Assembly: GCA_040902225.1 (NCBI GenBank)
Contig: JBBDXT010000004.1
Span: forward strand, 934,309 to 998,308
DNA length: 64,000 nucleotides
Source: Chloroflexota bacterium
GTDB lineage: Bacteria; Chloroflexota; Limnocylindria; QHBO01
Direction of reading: 5' to 3'
How positions within the stretch are numbered: position 1 is the first letter of the stretch; each line of letters starts with the position of its first letter. Below the pieces are notes generated by a model. The model was not told the origin of the DNA, ran no database searches, and was given only the letters and a program-made list of their open reading frames with translations. Made by a program: the position numbers and the translations under genes. This document shows, one piece after another, positions 27,393 through 37,854 of this stretch.

Positions 27393-27396
<4 letters not shown>
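26962..27396 (-). CDS. mce: Methylmalonyl-CoA epimerase
   Basis: Glyoxalase/VOC-fold enzyme of 144 aa that interconverts (2S)- and (2R)-methylmalonyl-CoA. The N-terminal [18 protein letters not shown] holds the first metal His. The motifs [19 protein letters not shown] and [18 protein letters not shown] supply the Glu and second His, and the C-terminal [16 protein letters not shown] carries the last metal Glu. The start overlaps the mutase stop by 4 bp, so it is made together with the mutase. Confidence 0.94.
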
Positions 27397-28982
<1,586 letters not shown>

Positions 28983-29018
28983 CGGCCGATTGTACGAGGC
29001 GCGCGATCCCGACCCGCG

Positions 29019-29483
29019 CTACTCGATGCGCAGCAGCGGCGTTCCGGCGGCGACCGTCTGGCCGGCCACGACGGCGACGGCCGAGACCCGGCCCGCCTGC
29101 GGCGCGCGGACCTCGTTCTGCATCTTCATGGCCTCGATGGTCAGGAGAGTCGCGCCAGGCGACACCTCGTCCCCCTCCTTGACGACGACGGCCACCACCA
29201 GCCCGGGGAGCGTCGCCCGCACCTCGACCGGACCGTGACGCCGCATTGACGCGGACTCGGCGTCGGCCAGGACGCGCTCCCGCCAGGTGCGCACCGCGAC
29301 GGGGATGCGGCGCCCGCGAAGGGTGACCACCCAGTCCATGCCCGAGCCCTCGACCAGGCACACCTCGGAACGCGACCCGTTGCTCAGCCGGGCGACACCG
29401 GCATCGGCATCGAGCCAGGTGAGCGTCCAGTCGGCTGCCGGCTCGACCGGGCTGGCGTCGACGCTGAGCTCGAAGTCGCTCAT
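29019..29483 (-). CDS. Biotin carboxyl carrier protein of an acyl-CoA carboxylase
   Basis: A 154-residue protein with a C-terminal biotinyl domain. The biotin-accepting Lys120 is in TIEAMKMQNEVRAPQAG. The first half is a variable linker domain. As a separate polypeptide it would carry carboxybiotin between the biotin carboxylase just upstream (4-bp overlap, ATGA at 29483-29480) and the carboxyltransferase pccB. With these it forms a three-gene propionyl-CoA (or acetyl-CoA) carboxylase. Confidence 0.93.
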   Translation of the reverse strand: MSDFELSVDASPVEPAADWTLTWLDADAGVARLSNGSRSEVCLVEGSGMDWVVTLRGRRIPVAVRTWRERVLADAESASMRRHGPVEVRATLPGLVVAVVVKEGDEVSPGATLLTIEAMKMQNEVRAPQAGRVSAVAVVAGQTVAAGTPLLRIE

Positions 29484-31048
29484 CCGGGTCGCCGCCGACC
29501 CACCGCCTCGCGCCTTGCCACATGCTGCCAGGCACTCTCCGTGGGTATCGCGCCGACCGGTGCCCCAGCCGCGAGCGCGGCCTGGCGCGTGCGCGCCTGG
29601 CGGGCCACCTCGGCCGCCAGCGAGCGCTCCTCATCGGTCAATCCCGGACCGTCTCCCCATTCGTCCTGGATGAACCCCGTGTCATAGGCACCGGTCACGA
29701 AGGCCGGTTGGTCGACCAGCCAGCGCAGGAAGGAGAGATCGGTCTTAACGCCACCGATCGCGGTCTCGTCCAGGGCCCTGCGCAGCCGCCCCACGGCGGC
29801 CGGCCGGTCCTCCGCGTGCACCATCAGCTTGGCCAGGAGCGGGTCGTATTCGACCGGGAGCGGCGTACCGGCGGTGACGCCGGCGTCGACCCGAATCCCT
29901 GGACCGTCCGGCATCCGCCAGGTCGTGACCGTGCCCGAGACGGGGGTGAAACGCTGGTGCGGATCCTCCGCGTAGATGCGCCCCTCGATGGCGTGTCCCA
30001 GTGGCTCCGAGGCCAGCACCGATTCGGGCAGGTGCTCGCCGGCCGCCACCCGGATCTGCCAGGCGACCAGGTCGAGGCCGGTCACCAGCTCCGTCACGCC
30101 GTGCTCGACCTGCAGCCGGGTGTTCATCTCCAGGAAGTAGTGCTTACCCTCCGCGTCGACCAGGAACTCGACAGTGGCCGCGCTGTGGAACGCCACCGTG
30201 CCGGCGACGCGCCGGGCGCTCTCCGCCAGCTCGGCACGCAGGCTCGGGCTCACCGCGGGCGAGGGCGTCTCCTCGACCAGCTTCTGGTGACGTCGCTGGA
30301 TGCTGCACTCGCGCTCGCCGAGGACCGCCAGGCTCCCGTGCCTGTCGCCGAGCAGCTGGACCTCCACGTGCCGTGCCGGCGAGATGAGGCGCTCGAGGTA
30401 GAGGGTGCCGTCGCCGAACGCCGCGAGTGCCTCCCGCGCCGCGCCGAGCAGCGCAGCCTCAAGCGCCGCACGGTCTGCCACCTGGCGCATCCCGCGCCCG
30501 CCACCACCGGCCGCGGCCTTGAGCAGTGCCGGGAAGCCAACCCCGGCCAGGTCGACCTTCGACACCGATCCGTCGCCATCCGCGACGAGTGGAACCAGCA
30601 GGCCCGGCACGATCGGCACCCCGGCGGCCGCAACCGACCGTCGCGCTGCCAGCTTGTCGCCGAGCGATTCCAGCGTCGCCGGCGGCGGCCCGACGAAGAC
30701 GAGCCCCGCATCCTCGACCGCGCGAGCGAAGGCCGCGTTCTCCGACAGGAATCCGTAGCCGGGGTGGATCGCGGCGGCCCCGGAGCGGACGGCCGCGGCC
30801 AGGACCGCATCGATCGACAGGTAGGAGTCGGCGGCCGACGCCGGACCGATGCGCTCGGAGCGATCGGCCAGGCGCGTATGCATGGCATCCCCGTCCGCGT
30901 CGCTGTAGGTGGCGACCGACTCGATCCCCAAGTCGCGACAGGCGCGAATGATCCGGACGGCAATCTCGCCGCGGTTGGCGACCAGGAGTCGGTGAAACGG
31001 CGGCCCGTCTTTGCGCAAAGACGAGGCGTCAGAGCGGGATGTTGCCAT
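29480..31048 (-). CDS. pccA: Biotin carboxylase subunit of propionyl-CoA-type carboxylase
   Basis: ATP-grasp enzyme of 522 aa that carboxylates biotin. It has [20 protein letters not shown] at the N-terminus, [21 protein letters not shown]-binding [36 protein letters not shown], and [20 protein letters not shown] with the catalytic Arg. The start overlaps the end of pccB by 20 bp. A perfect 16-bp palindrome (31007-31022), possibly a partition site, lies inside codons 9-14. The acyl-CoA specificity belongs to pccB. Acetyl-CoA carboxylase is possible, but the methylmalonyl-CoA neighbours favour propionyl-CoA. Confidence 0.93.
   Translation of the reverse strand: MATSRSDASSLRKDGPPFHRLLVANRGEIAVRIIRACRDLGIESVATYSDADGDAMHTRLADRSERIGPASAADSYLSIDAVLAAAVRSGAAAIHPGYGFLSENAAFARAVEDAGLVFVGPPPATLESLGDKLAARRSVAAAGVPIVPGLLVPLVADGDGSVSKVDLAGVGFPALLKAAAGGGGRGMRQVADRAALEAALLGAAREALAAFGDGTLYLERLISPARHVEVQLLGDRHGSLAVLGERECSIQRRHQKLVEETPSPAVSPSLRAELAESARRVAGTVAFHSAATVEFLVDAEGKHYFLEMNTRLQVEHGVTELVTGLDLVAWQIRVAAGEHLPESVLASEPLGHAIEGRIYAEDPHQRFTPVSGTVTTWRMPDGPGIRVDAGVTAGTPLPVEYDPLLAKLMVHAEDRPAAVGRLRRALDETAIGGVKTDLSFLRWLVDQPAFVTGAYDTGFIQDEWGDGPGLTDEERSLAAEVARQARTRQAALAAGAPVGAIPTESAWQHVARREAVGRRRPG
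31007..31022. promoter_or_regulatory. Perfect 16-bp palindrome, candidate parS
   Basis: GTCTTTGCGCAAAGAC equals its own reverse complement. The same 7-bp arms recur at 32709-32724 upstream of parA, and a near copy lies in parB. The site is inside pccA, 1.8 kb from parA. Its size equals that of classical 16-bp parS sites, but its sequence is not the usual TGTTTCACGTGAAACA. Confidence 0.45.
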
Positions 31049-32579
31049 GCTTGCGAGCGGGCACCACTTGACGCTTTCCCTGCAGCATGGCCAACGCGTC
31101 GACGACGCGCTCCCGCGTCTCGGACGGGAGGATCACCTCGTCCACGTAGCCTCTCGCCGCGGCGACATAGGGGTTTGCAAATCGAGCCTCATACTCCGCG
31201 ACGAGGGTCGCCCGCTCTGCATCTGGATCGGCCGCTTCCGCGAGGCGCTCGCGAAAGATGATGTTGACCGCTCCCTCGACACCCATCACCGCGATCTCGG
31301 CTGTCGGCCACGCGAAGTTCAAGTCGCCGCGAACGTGCTTGCTGCTCATCACGTCGTAGGCGCCGCCGTATGCCTTGCGCGTGATCACCGTGACCTTCGG
31401 CACGGTTGCCTCGCAATAGGCGTAGAGCAGCTTGGCGCCGTGGCGAATGATGCCGCGATGTTCCTGGTCGACGCCCGGCAGAAAGCCAGGCACGTCCACA
31501 AGGGTCACGAGTGGGACGTTGAAGCAATCGCAGAAGCGGACGAAGCGCGCCGCCTTGTCGGACGCGTCGATGTCCAGCACCCCGGCCAGCACCTCGGGCT
31601 GCTGGGCGACAATTCCAACGCTCCGGCCCTCGACCCGCGCGAATCCGCAGATCACATTTCGTGCGAAGTGCGCGTGCACCTCGGTGAAAGATTCCGCGTC
31701 CACGATCCCGCCGATGGCACGACGCATGTCGTAGGAGCGTTGCGCAGAATCGGGTACCAGCGCATCAAGGTCAGCGCCGCTCACCTCCGGTGGCTGCCAG
31801 TCAGCCGCCGTCGGCGCCGGATCGATGTTGTTCTGCGGCATGTAGGTGAGAATCCGCCGCGTCAGCTCCATGGCCTGCGGCTCCCCCTCCGCCAGGAAGT
31901 GCGCAACGCCGCTTGTCTCATTGTGGACACGCGCGCCGCCGAGCCCTTCGAGATCGATCTCCTCGTGGGTCACCGTCTTCACGACGTTGGGTCCCGTAAC
32001 GAACATGTAGCTGCTGCCATCGACCATGACCGTGAAGTCGGTGATCGCCGGCGAATAGACCGCGCCCCCCGCACATGGGCCCATCACCACCGAGATCTGC
32101 GGCACGACACCCGACGCCAGCGTATTGCGGAGGAAGATCTCGGCATATCCTCCCAGCGAGGCGACCCCCTCCTGAATCCTCGCTCCGCCCGAGTCCGAAA
32201 GACCGATGATCGGCGCGCCGGTGCTCATCGCAAGGTCCATCACCTTGCAGATCTTCTCGGCATGGGCCTCGGAGAGTGATCCTCCGAAGACGGTGAAGTC
32301 CTGCGCGTAGATGAAGACCAGCCGCCCGTCGATCCGGCCGTGCCCGCTGACGACGCCGTCCCCCAGGTAACGCTCCTCGTCCAGGCCGAAATCGGTCGCC
32401 CGATGCGTCACGAACGCGTCCAGCTCGACGAACGATCCCTCGTCCAGGAGCAGCTCAATCCGTTCACGCGCCGTGAGCTTGTTGCGTTCGTGCTGCTGCG
32501 CAATCCGCTGCTCGCCACCGCCGAGGCGGGCCTCTTCACGCAGGCGCTGGAGGTTTGCGAGTTTGTCGGCGGTCGACAC
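31029..32579 (-). CDS. pccB: Acyl-CoA carboxylase carboxyltransferase subunit (propionyl-CoA type)
   Basis: Crotonase-fold carboxyltransferase of 516 aa. Landmarks are [40 protein letters not shown], the oxyanion-hole motif [38 protein letters not shown] and the second-half [21 protein letters not shown] with [17 protein letters not shown]. These are the patterns of propionyl-/methylmalonyl-CoA carboxyltransferases. Together with the carrier, carboxylase, epimerase and mutase it builds a complete propionyl-CoA to succinyl-CoA path, missing only the B12-binding subunit. Confidence 0.95.
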   Translation of the reverse strand: MSTADKLANLQRLREEARLGGGEQRIAQQHERNKLTARERIELLLDEGSFVELDAFVTHRATDFGLDEERYLGDGVVSGHGRIDGRLVFIYAQDFTVFGGSLSEAHAEKICKVMDLAMSTGAPIIGLSDSGGARIQEGVASLGGYAEIFLRNTLASGVVPQISVVMGPCAGGAVYSPAITDFTVMVDGSSYMFVTGPNVVKTVTHEEIDLEGLGGARVHNETSGVAHFLAEGEPQAMELTRRILTYMPQNNIDPAPTAADWQPPEVSGADLDALVPDSAQRSYDMRRAIGGIVDAESFTEVHAHFARNVICGFARVEGRSVGIVAQQPEVLAGVLDIDASDKAARFVRFCDCFNVPLVTLVDVPGFLPGVDQEHRGIIRHGAKLLYAYCEATVPKVTVITRKAYGGAYDVMSSKHVRGDLNFAWPTAEIAVMGVEGAVNIIFRERLAEAADPDAERATLVAEYEARFANPYVAAARGYVDEVILPSETRERVVDALAMLQGKRQVVPARKHGNIPL

Positions 32580-32597
32580 GGGGGTCCTCCGCGCTGG

Positions 32598-32673
32598 TGG
32601 TGGGCCCAGCAGGGATCGAACCTGCGACCCGCCGGTTATGAGCCGGATGCTCTAACCACTGAGCTATGGGCCC
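32598..32673 (-). tRNA. tRNA with CAT anticodon (Met or Ile2), CCA encoded
   Basis: The minus strand folds into a cloverleaf with acceptor stem GGGCCCA/TGGGCCC, D arm with AGTGGTTAGAG, anticodon loop CTCATAA (CAT) and T arm GGTTCGATCC. CCA is encoded at 32600-32598. A CAT anticodon may read AUG (elongator Met) or, if the C is converted to lysidine, AUA (Ile2). The GGGCC acceptor and loop resemble Ile2 genes of several bacteria, but the sequence alone does not settle it. It is not initiator-like: the 3G-3C anticodon stem is absent. Confidence 0.92.
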
Positions 32674-32708
32674 GACAAGATGGTGGACAAGTCCGAGTAT
32701 AGATGCTC

Positions 32709-32724
32709 GTCTTTGCACAAAGAC
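32709..32724. promoter_or_regulatory. 16-bp inverted repeat upstream of parA, candidate parS
   Basis: GTCTTTGCACAAAGAC has perfect 7-bp arms around a CA centre. It differs from the perfect palindrome at 31007-31022 by one base. It lies 121 bp before the parA start, where partition or autoregulatory sites are often found. Confidence 0.45.
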
Positions 32725-32742
32725 ATCGACATTCCTGCAGCT

Positions 32743-32751
32743 TGTGGATAA
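32743..32751 (-). promoter_or_regulatory. Exact DnaA box upstream of parA
   Basis: The plus strand reads TGTGGATAA, the reverse complement of the consensus DnaA box TTATCCACA, 94 bp before parA. A weaker match (GGTGGACAA) lies at 32682-32690. No AT-rich unwinding element accompanies them, so this is not offered as a replication origin. DnaA control of parAB is a possibility. Confidence 0.4.
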
Positions 32752-32845
32752 CTCGGACGGTCGCTGGCGACCGTCGGCGGGTATGATCGATCGGTCGCGT
32801 CCGCGACCCTTCCTTCCCGCCCCGAGCCGCTTGCAAGGTGATCTT

Positions 32846-33613
32846 GTGACCAAGGTAATCTCCATCGCGAACCAGAAAGGCGGAGTCGGAAAGACGACCG
32901 CCTCCATCAATCTCGGCGGTGCGCTCGCCGAGTTGGGGTACCGGGTCCTCTGCATCGACATGGACCCGCAGGCGAATCTGACGGTTGGCCTGGGCATCAG
33001 CCTCTCCGATGTCCGACATTCGATGGCCGATGTCCTCTCCGAGAATCGAGTGCCGCTCGACGAGATCGTGCGGCAGACGGAGATGCCGGGCCTGTCGGTG
33101 GCACCGTCCACGCTGGAGCTGGCCTCGACCGAGGTCGAACTGTTCACCGCGATCGGCCGCGAGATGGTCCTGCGCGACGCGCTCGACGGCTGGGCCGAGC
33201 GGCAGTACGACGTCATCATCATCGACTCACCGCCGACGCTGGGCCTCCTCACCATCAACGCCCTGGTGGCGAGCTCGCGGGTGATCATCCCGGTCCAGAC
33301 GCAGTTCTACGCGATCAAGGGCCTGACCGCTCTTATCAAGGTGATCAACACCATCAAGATCAAGCTCAACCACGACCTCGAGATCCTGGGTCTGCTGGCC
33401 ACCTTCTATGACGGTCGCACGGTGCTCGCGCGCGAGATGCTCCAAAACCTGCGAGAGCTCGGCGACCATCGGGTCTTCTCGACCATGATCAAGCAGACCG
33501 TGAAGCTCGGCGAGGCGCCGCTCACCGGGAAGCCGGTCACCGAGTATGCGACCCATTCCGCCGCGGCTCGCGCATTCCGCGACCTGGCCCAGGAGGTAAT
33601 TGAACTTGGCTAG
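32846..33613 (+). CDS. parA: Chromosome partitioning ATPase ParA/Soj
   Basis: Deviant Walker-type ATPase, 255 aa. It begins MTKVISIANQKGGVGKTTAS (Walker A at residues 11-18) and continues with VLCIDMDPQANLTVGLG and VIIIDSPPTLGLLTINALVA. The GTG at 32846 follows AAGGTG; the longer frame runs back into the tRNA and is not used. The compact N-terminus without an HTH domain marks the chromosomal Soj type. It drives segregation of ParB-bound origin regions and may affect DnaA. It overlaps parB by 8 bp. Confidence 0.96.
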   Translation: MTKVISIANQKGGVGKTTASINLGGALAELGYRVLCIDMDPQANLTVGLGISLSDVRHSMADVLSENRVPLDEIVRQTEMPGLSVAPSTLELASTEVELFTAIGREMVLRDALDGWAERQYDVIIIDSPPTLGLLTINALVASSRVIIPVQTQFYAIKGLTALIKVINTIKIKLNHDLEILGLLATFYDGRTVLAREMLQNLRELGDHRVFSTMIKQTVKLGEAPLTGKPVTEYATHSAAARAFRDLAQEVIELG

Positions 33614-34574
33614 CAAGCGACCGGCCTTCAGCGAGAATATCCACCGCCTCTTCGACGAGGCGCAGGCCACTGACCTTGCGCCGGGGATCGTCTCCCTGAT
33701 CGAGTCTCGCGCGACCCATGCGCAGATTCGCGAGGTGCCCACCAATCGGATCCTGCCGAACCCCGCGCAGCCTCGTCTCTCCTACGAGGAGGAGTCATTG
33801 GTCGAGCTGGCCGATTCGATCCGCGAGCATGGCGTCCTGCAGCCGATCCTGGTGCGCCCGGTCGGCAGCCAGTTCGAGCTGATCGCCGGCGAGCGACGCT
33901 GGCGCGCATCACGCATGGCGCAACGGGACTCGATCCCCGCCATCGTCGTCGAGTTCGACGATGAGACGGCGCTCGAAGTGTCGATCATCGAGAACCTCCA
34001 GCGCGAGGATGTCTCCCCGCTGGAGGAGGCCGCGATGTTCCGCAAGATGACGGACCTTGGGTATTCGCTTCGTCAGCTTGCCCAGAAGATCGGAAAGGAC
34101 AAGGGCTATGTCGAGAACCGCATCCGTCTCGCGGAGGCCCCACCCGAGATCCGCGAACTCGTGTCCCTGCGCAAAGACACGTTGAGCCATGCCTACGAGC
34201 TGATGAAGGTCAAAGACGAGCGGACGCGAAGGCGACTCGCCAAGAAGGTGGCCGCCGGCGAGCTGACTCTCTCGCGACTACGAGCCATCACCGGCGGCAG
34301 CCCACCCGAGACGGAGACGAGCGCCAAGCCGAAGCGCCGGGCGAAGACGGTCGCCGGACAATTGGCCGCCAAAGACACGGACGATGCCCTCGTCAACAAT
34401 CGGGCACGGCTGGCGGGCGCAGTTGACGAACTGGTCGATCTCTTGAGTCAGCGAGAGCTGATCGACGAGATCCCCGACACCAACCGCGACAACCTGGCTC
34501 GCTATCTGACGGTCACCAAGCTCAAGCTCGAGAACGCGATCGCCATCATTCGGGCCACGCGCGAACCGGCGTAA
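33606..34574 (+). CDS. parB: Chromosome partitioning protein ParB/Spo0J
   Basis: DNA-binding CTPase of about 322 aa. Its N-terminal CTP-binding domain has ILPNPAQPRLSYEEESLVEL, GVLQPILVRP, LIAGERRWRASRMA and SIIENLQREDVSPLEEA. The central helix-turn-helix reads GYSLRQLAQKIGKDKGYVEN, unlike the usual KSRSHVAN form. After a charged linker, a C-terminal dimerisation region follows. The TTG at 33606 is preferred: AGGAGG at 33591-33596 then has a 9-nt spacing. The TTG at 33600 would leave only 3 nt. The divergent recognition helix fits with a non-standard parS. Confidence 0.93.
   Translation: MASKRPAFSENIHRLFDEAQATDLAPGIVSLIESRATHAQIREVPTNRILPNPAQPRLSYEEESLVELADSIREHGVLQPILVRPVGSQFELIAGERRWRASRMAQRDSIPAIVVEFDDETALEVSIIENLQREDVSPLEEAAMFRKMTDLGYSLRQLAQKIGKDKGYVENRIRLAEAPPEIRELVSLRKDTLSHAYELMKVKDERTRRRLAKKVAAGELTLSRLRAITGGSPPETETSAKPKRRAKTVAGQLAAKDTDDALVNNRARLAGAVDELVDLLSQRELIDEIPDTNRDNLARYLTVTKLKLENAIAIIRATREPA
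34163..34178. promoter_or_regulatory. Degenerate copy of the 16-bp palindrome inside parB
   Basis: GTCCCTGCGCAAAGAC keeps the centre and right arm of the palindrome at 31007-31022 with two changes in the left arm. It is in coding sequence and could be chance, but it is the third copy within 3.2 kb around parAB. Internal parS sites within parB are known in other bacteria. Confidence 0.3.
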
Positions 34575-34578
34575 CCCT

Positions 34579-34935
34579 TCAGGGCGTGTAGCTCATCACC
34601 TCGCGCTGGCCGACGAGGAACGCCACCAGCTTGCGTCGTGCGTCGGGATCGGTTCGGCGCAGCCCGGCGATCGCGCGGGGCAGCTCGAAGATCGGCGCGG
34701 CCAAGGCCCCGGCGGTGTCGATGCCGACGACGTGATCCGGTCCCCCGCCGACGAGGAAGGTGCGCTGAAATCCCCTGGCGTCCAGGTCGGTCACCGCGCA
34801 GAACGCCGCAATGGCCGTGCCGACGCCCATCCGCTTGGCGAAGTCCATGAACAGGTCGCCCGCCCAGGTGTCGATTTGCTGGTCGCCCTGCGCCTCCACC
34901 ATGGTTCGATAGCCGCGCTCTTCGATCGCGCTCAC
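34579..34935 (-). CDS. Hypothetical protein, 118 aa
   Basis: Soluble, mixed alpha/beta protein starting at a GTG with AGGAG five to six nt upstream (MSAIEERGYRTMVEAQGDQQ). The middle AVTDLDARGFQRTFLVGGGP looks like a beta-rich core, and the C-terminus is helical and charged. No signal peptide, membrane helix or cysteine motif. I do not recognise a family. It converges with parB (4 bp between stops) and shares no operon with neighbours. Confidence 0.65.
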   Translation of the reverse strand: MSAIEERGYRTMVEAQGDQQIDTWAGDLFMDFAKRMGVGTAIAAFCAVTDLDARGFQRTFLVGGGPDHVVGIDTAGALAAPIFELPRAIAGLRRTDPDARRKLVAFLVGQREVMSYTP

Positions 34936-35042
34936 CCGGCTCCTCCGCTCGTCACTGGCCCCGCGATTCTACCCAAGCCGCCCCCTCGCTGACTGCGCCG
35001 ATGCGCCGTCGGCCGCGCGCTGGCATCGGCTATCCTGCGGCC

Positions 35043-35606
35043 GTGATCGACCCCATCGCTCGGCTGCGGACCGAGGACACGATCGTCTACGAGCTGATCC
35101 AGGGTAACCAGGGCAGCGACCAGGGCACGGTCGTCGGCACCGCCACCTTCCGTGATGGCAGCGCGAAGGTCGAAGCCCCTGAGGCGATCTCGCTGGCCGT
35201 CGAGGAGCTCCTGTCCCGCCCCTTCGTCGACCGCGTCCAGGCGGACGAGCGGCCGCGCGGGTATCGCCGCAGCCGGGTCGGCCAGGTCGACCTTCTCGTG
35301 CCCGGCATGCCCGAGCACTTCGTGGCGCGCATGCGCGGTCTCTGGCTTGCCTACCCGGATGGCTCGCTGATCACCGCCCGCCCGTCAGCGGGGACCCCAC
35401 CCGTTCCGGGCCCGCGGGCGGCTGTCCCCGAACTGGCCGAGGGCGAAGCGCCGGTCACCGACCCGGCCGTGCGACGTGCCACGCTGGCCGACAGCGGCGA
35501 GCTGCTCGGCGCGGGTCCGCTGGTTCGCGCCAGCGAGCCGGCGACCGGGATCCGGGCCGGCGAGGGTCGCGCGGTGGCACGCACGGACTGCGGCTGGCTC
35601 GTCTAA
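35043..35606 (+). CDS. Hypothetical protein with Pro/Ala-rich C-terminus
   Basis: Reading from the GTG at 35043 (MIDPIARLRTEDTIVYELIQ) gives about 187 residues. The first 120 form a plausible folded domain with strands such as TVVGTATFRDGSAKVEAP and a segment SRVGQVDLLVPGMPEHFVAR. The C-terminal third is Ala, Gly and Pro rich and may be disordered. An in-frame ATG at 35001 adds 14 basic residues. No recognisable ribosome binding site decides between them. Family unknown. Confidence 0.55.
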   Translation: MIDPIARLRTEDTIVYELIQGNQGSDQGTVVGTATFRDGSAKVEAPEAISLAVEELLSRPFVDRVQADERPRGYRRSRVGQVDLLVPGMPEHFVARMRGLWLAYPDGSLITARPSAGTPPVPGPRAAVPELAEGEAPVTDPAVRRATLADSGELLGAGPLVRASEPATGIRAGEGRAVARTDCGWLV

Positions 35607-35679
35607 GTCATAGAAATACGCAGATTCGCTGCTGAGATGCGATCGCGCTGATGCCCACCGCTCCCCTATCATCTCGATC

Positions 35680-35886
35680 ATGCTGATCCGCATTCTGGCG
35701 CTGCCGATCCTCATCGCGGCGGTCGGTGCCATCTACTGGTGGGCAAGCTACGAGCCTGCCGGCACCGCGCTGCTCCTCATCTTCGCCGCGGCGATGGCGG
35801 TCTTCGTGTGGGTCCTGCTTTCGACCAGCGACAACGTGGGACCGACAGCCCCGGTCGACCCCGACTTCGAGCCGAAGCGCCGTTAG
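35680..35886 (+). CDS. Small two-helix membrane protein
   Basis: A 68-residue protein: MLIRILALPILIAAVGAIYW, a short loop WASYEPAGTALLL, a second helix to WVLL, and a charged tail ending FEPKRR. The WW.S.EPAGT pattern and tail recall small subunit IV-like components of aa3 oxidases, but no oxidase genes are nearby, so this is weak. Its stop overlaps the stop of the convergent lipoprotein gene. Confidence 0.5.
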   Translation: MLIRILALPILIAAVGAIYWWASYEPAGTALLLIFAAAMAVFVWVLLSTSDNVGPTAPVDPDFEPKRR

Positions 35887-36548
35887 CGGATCCCGGTGTC
35901 GTAAGAGACCTGCAGCTCGGTCATCGGCTGCCCGGCCTCGACCTCGACATCCATCAGCGCAGGCGTCCCCATCAGGCCCTCGACGGGCTGCGGAGTCACC
36001 TGGTACGCGCCGGGCGCGAGCTCGACGCTGTACGTTCCATCGGCGGCCGAAGTCGCTCGTGCCACCTCGGTGCCGTCCGCGTCGCTGAAGACGAGGACGG
36101 CTCCGGCCACCGGTCGCGCGGCGCAGGCTGGATCCGGGGGTACCGTCTCGACCGGACACGTCGGTCCGGCCGTCACAATGCCTCGCACGCCGCTCGCCTC
36201 CGGGAGGGCATCTCCCTCCTCGCGCAGGAGCTCGACGCTCGCGTCGCGATCGACCGCATAGATCCAGCGATGCTCGTTGATACACCCGGCCGGGCAGTCT
36301 CCCCAGCCGATCCGGATCAGGACCTGCCAGCCGTCCTCGACCTCGATGACCTTGTACCAGGCGGCCTGGCCGATCAGGTCTTCGTCCTGGGGGCCGATCC
36401 CAGCAAAGCGGGCGTGCTGGGCGAGCGCCAGCCGCGCAGCGACCCCAGCATCGATCGGTGGAGATCCGCCGGGGGCCGCGGCACATGCGGCGCTTCCGAA
36501 GGCGAGGAGGAGGGTGGCCAGGACCGCGCGACGAATCGGGCTTTTCAT
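35883..36548 (-). CDS. Putative secreted lipoprotein with carboxypeptidase-regulatory-like domain
   Basis: Starting at the ATG at 36548, the product (221 aa) has a signal peptide MKSPIRRAVLATLLLAFGSA followed by AC, an approximate lipobox. The mature part contains two Cys-containing segments (GWGDCPAGCINEH and GPTCPVETVPPDPAC) and a C-terminal beta-sandwich-like module, AGAVLVFSDADGTEVARATS then YSVELAPGAYQV. This module is the pattern of carboxypeptidase-regulatory or SpaA-like domains. The function is unknown. It is the last core gene before the accessory region, which begins 47 bp upstream of its start. Confidence 0.7.
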   Translation of the reverse strand: MKSPIRRAVLATLLLAFGSAACAAAPGGSPPIDAGVAARLALAQHARFAGIGPQDEDLIGQAAWYKVIEVEDGWQVLIRIGWGDCPAGCINEHRWIYAVDRDASVELLREEGDALPEASGVRGIVTAGPTCPVETVPPDPACAARPVAGAVLVFSDADGTEVARATSAADGTYSVELAPGAYQVTPQPVEGLMGTPALMDVEVEAGQPMTELQVSYDTGIR

Positions 36549-36594
36549 GCCGCCGTGACGCAAGCCACGGCAGGGTAGTTCCATCGGGTGAGTG

Positions 36595-36645
36595 TGGCTC
36601 CGGCGGTAGGATTCGAACCTACGACCCAAGCGGTTAACAGCCGCC
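36595..36645 (-). repeat. tRNA-Asn 3'-end fragment, distal attachment-site copy
   Basis: The segment repeats the 3' part of tRNA-Asn (CCA, acceptor 3' strand, T arm, variable loop and anticodon arm through the GTT anticodon). Relative to 49920-49969 it has one extra base and one substitution. The 5' half of the tRNA is absent. It marks the outer end of integrated DNA that starts at the intact tRNA at 49920-49994. Confidence 0.85.
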
Positions 36646-37020
36646 GGTCTCGGGGCTGACTCTGAGCACGAATGTGGCCCATCATGCCGGCTGAATCAGT
36701 CACGGGGTCAGTCACCAAGTCGGCCGCGGCGGAACCTCGTGGTCGCGCGGGGCGGGCTAGCACCTATGGGAACGACCCGGCTGGGACGGTTCGGGTTGCC
36801 AGCACCGAGTCGATCGTCCTGACGAGAGTGTTGCATGAGCCGCTTGCACACCGAAGCACTCTCTCCTCACGATGACCTGGCTCGCGGTCGATCTCAAGGC
36901 CGAGCGCCAACGGTGAGCGGCGCACGAGGGATTCCGTCACACAATGGCGTGGGAGTCGCGGGGTGGAGCGCATCGGTCACGCGGCGCATCTCGTCGAAAG
37001 CTGGCCGCTCCGGGACGGTC
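36646..37020. other. Left end of the accessory region, no gene seen
   Basis: Apart from the paired repeats, this stretch holds no convincing gene. Up to about 36790 it is similar to 44149-44290 (for example GAGCACGAATGTGG and CGAGTCGGCCGCGGCGGAACC are nearly shared), so both are the same end of related elements. Confidence 0.6.
36696..36715 (+). repeat. Paired TCAGTCAC repeats next to attachment copy
   Basis: TCAGTCAC occurs at 36696-36703 and 36708-36715, a 12-bp period, 51 bp to the right of the tRNA fragment. The same pair with the same spacing lies at 44199-44218 and at 49831-49850. These may be arm-type integrase binding sites. Confidence 0.55.
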
Positions 37021-37854
37021 CTACTCTCCTTTAGCAGATGCGCGGCCGGTAGCTCCACGCCTGTCCGCCGATGCCTGGCCGCCGGTCAAGCTCTGGAATG
37101 CCTTCCGAAGATGGTCCCGCACGGCCGGAATCACGATGTCGGTGGCCTCGAGCACGCCGGCGTGGTCGGCACCCGGAATCGGGATCACGCTCGCACTCGA
37201 CGGCATGACCGGCTGGGATCCTGTCGGATCCCCGAAGAAATAGAGGACCGGCGCCTTGATATCCCGAACGCCAACGTCGAGCTCATCGGGATCGGCCCAG
37301 GCTCTTGTCTGGCGTGCGAATGCGGCCGGGTCCATGCGGGCGAACATCGCGGCGAATTCCGGCCGTCCTTCGCTCTCGAGCATCTCGATGAGCGGGCGCA
37401 ACCCCTCGCGCTCCACGGTCGCCACCAGGTCCCAGTCATCTTGAGTGGTTGGAACGCGGTGATCCGCGAACCCCACCCCCCCGCCATCCGCGTCGAGCGA
37501 AACGACGACCGCGATCCGATCCGGATGGAGTGCCGCCAGGGCCAGGGCCGTACTGCCGCCCATCGAAAAGCCCACCGCCGCGGCACGCGACACCTCCAGG
37601 TCGTCGAGGACCGCGATCGCATCCGCCACGTGCGACGAGATCCGGTATTCCCGGTAATCGTCAGGCCGATCGCTCCGACCGTGCCCGCGGGCGTCGACCA
37701 GGATCAGCTGAAAATCATCGCGCAGGGTGTCCACGTAGCCGGCAAAACGCCAGACGTCGCCAGTGCCAGCGCCTCCGTGCAGGAGCAGTACGGGCGGCCC
37801 TGCGCCTTCGACCTCGTACCAGATGCGGACCCCGTCCCGATCGACCCACGCCAT
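37021..37854 (-). CDS. Alpha/beta hydrolase
   Basis: A 277-residue alpha/beta hydrolase. The oxyanion-hole region is PPVLLLHGGAGTGDVWRF, strand 3-4 is ILVDARGHGRSDRPDDY, and the nucleophile elbow GFSMGG carries Ser97. The acid is in YFFGDPTGS, and the His in GADHAGVLEA. The active site is complete. The substrate is unknown; this branch includes esterases, epoxide hydrolase-like and haloperoxidase-like enzymes. First complete gene of the accessory region, with no operon partner. Confidence 0.87.
   Translation of the reverse strand: MAWVDRDGVRIWYEVEGAGPPVLLLHGGAGTGDVWRFAGYVDTLRDDFQLILVDARGHGRSDRPDDYREYRISSHVADAIAVLDDLEVSRAAAVGFSMGGSTALALAALHPDRIAVVVSLDADGGGVGFADHRVPTTQDDWDLVATVEREGLRPLIEMLESEGRPEFAAMFARMDPAAFARQTRAWADPDELDVGVRDIKAPVLYFFGDPTGSQPVMPSSASVIPIPGADHAGVLEATDIVIPAVRDHLRKAFQSLTGGQASADRRGATGRASAKGE

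Noticed and set aside
32674-32845. tRNA/parA gap as oriC, because parAB and a DnaA box are close
   Set aside because: Only one exact box and one weak one, no box cluster and no AT-rich stretch; parAB is not next to dnaA, rsmG or mnmG here.
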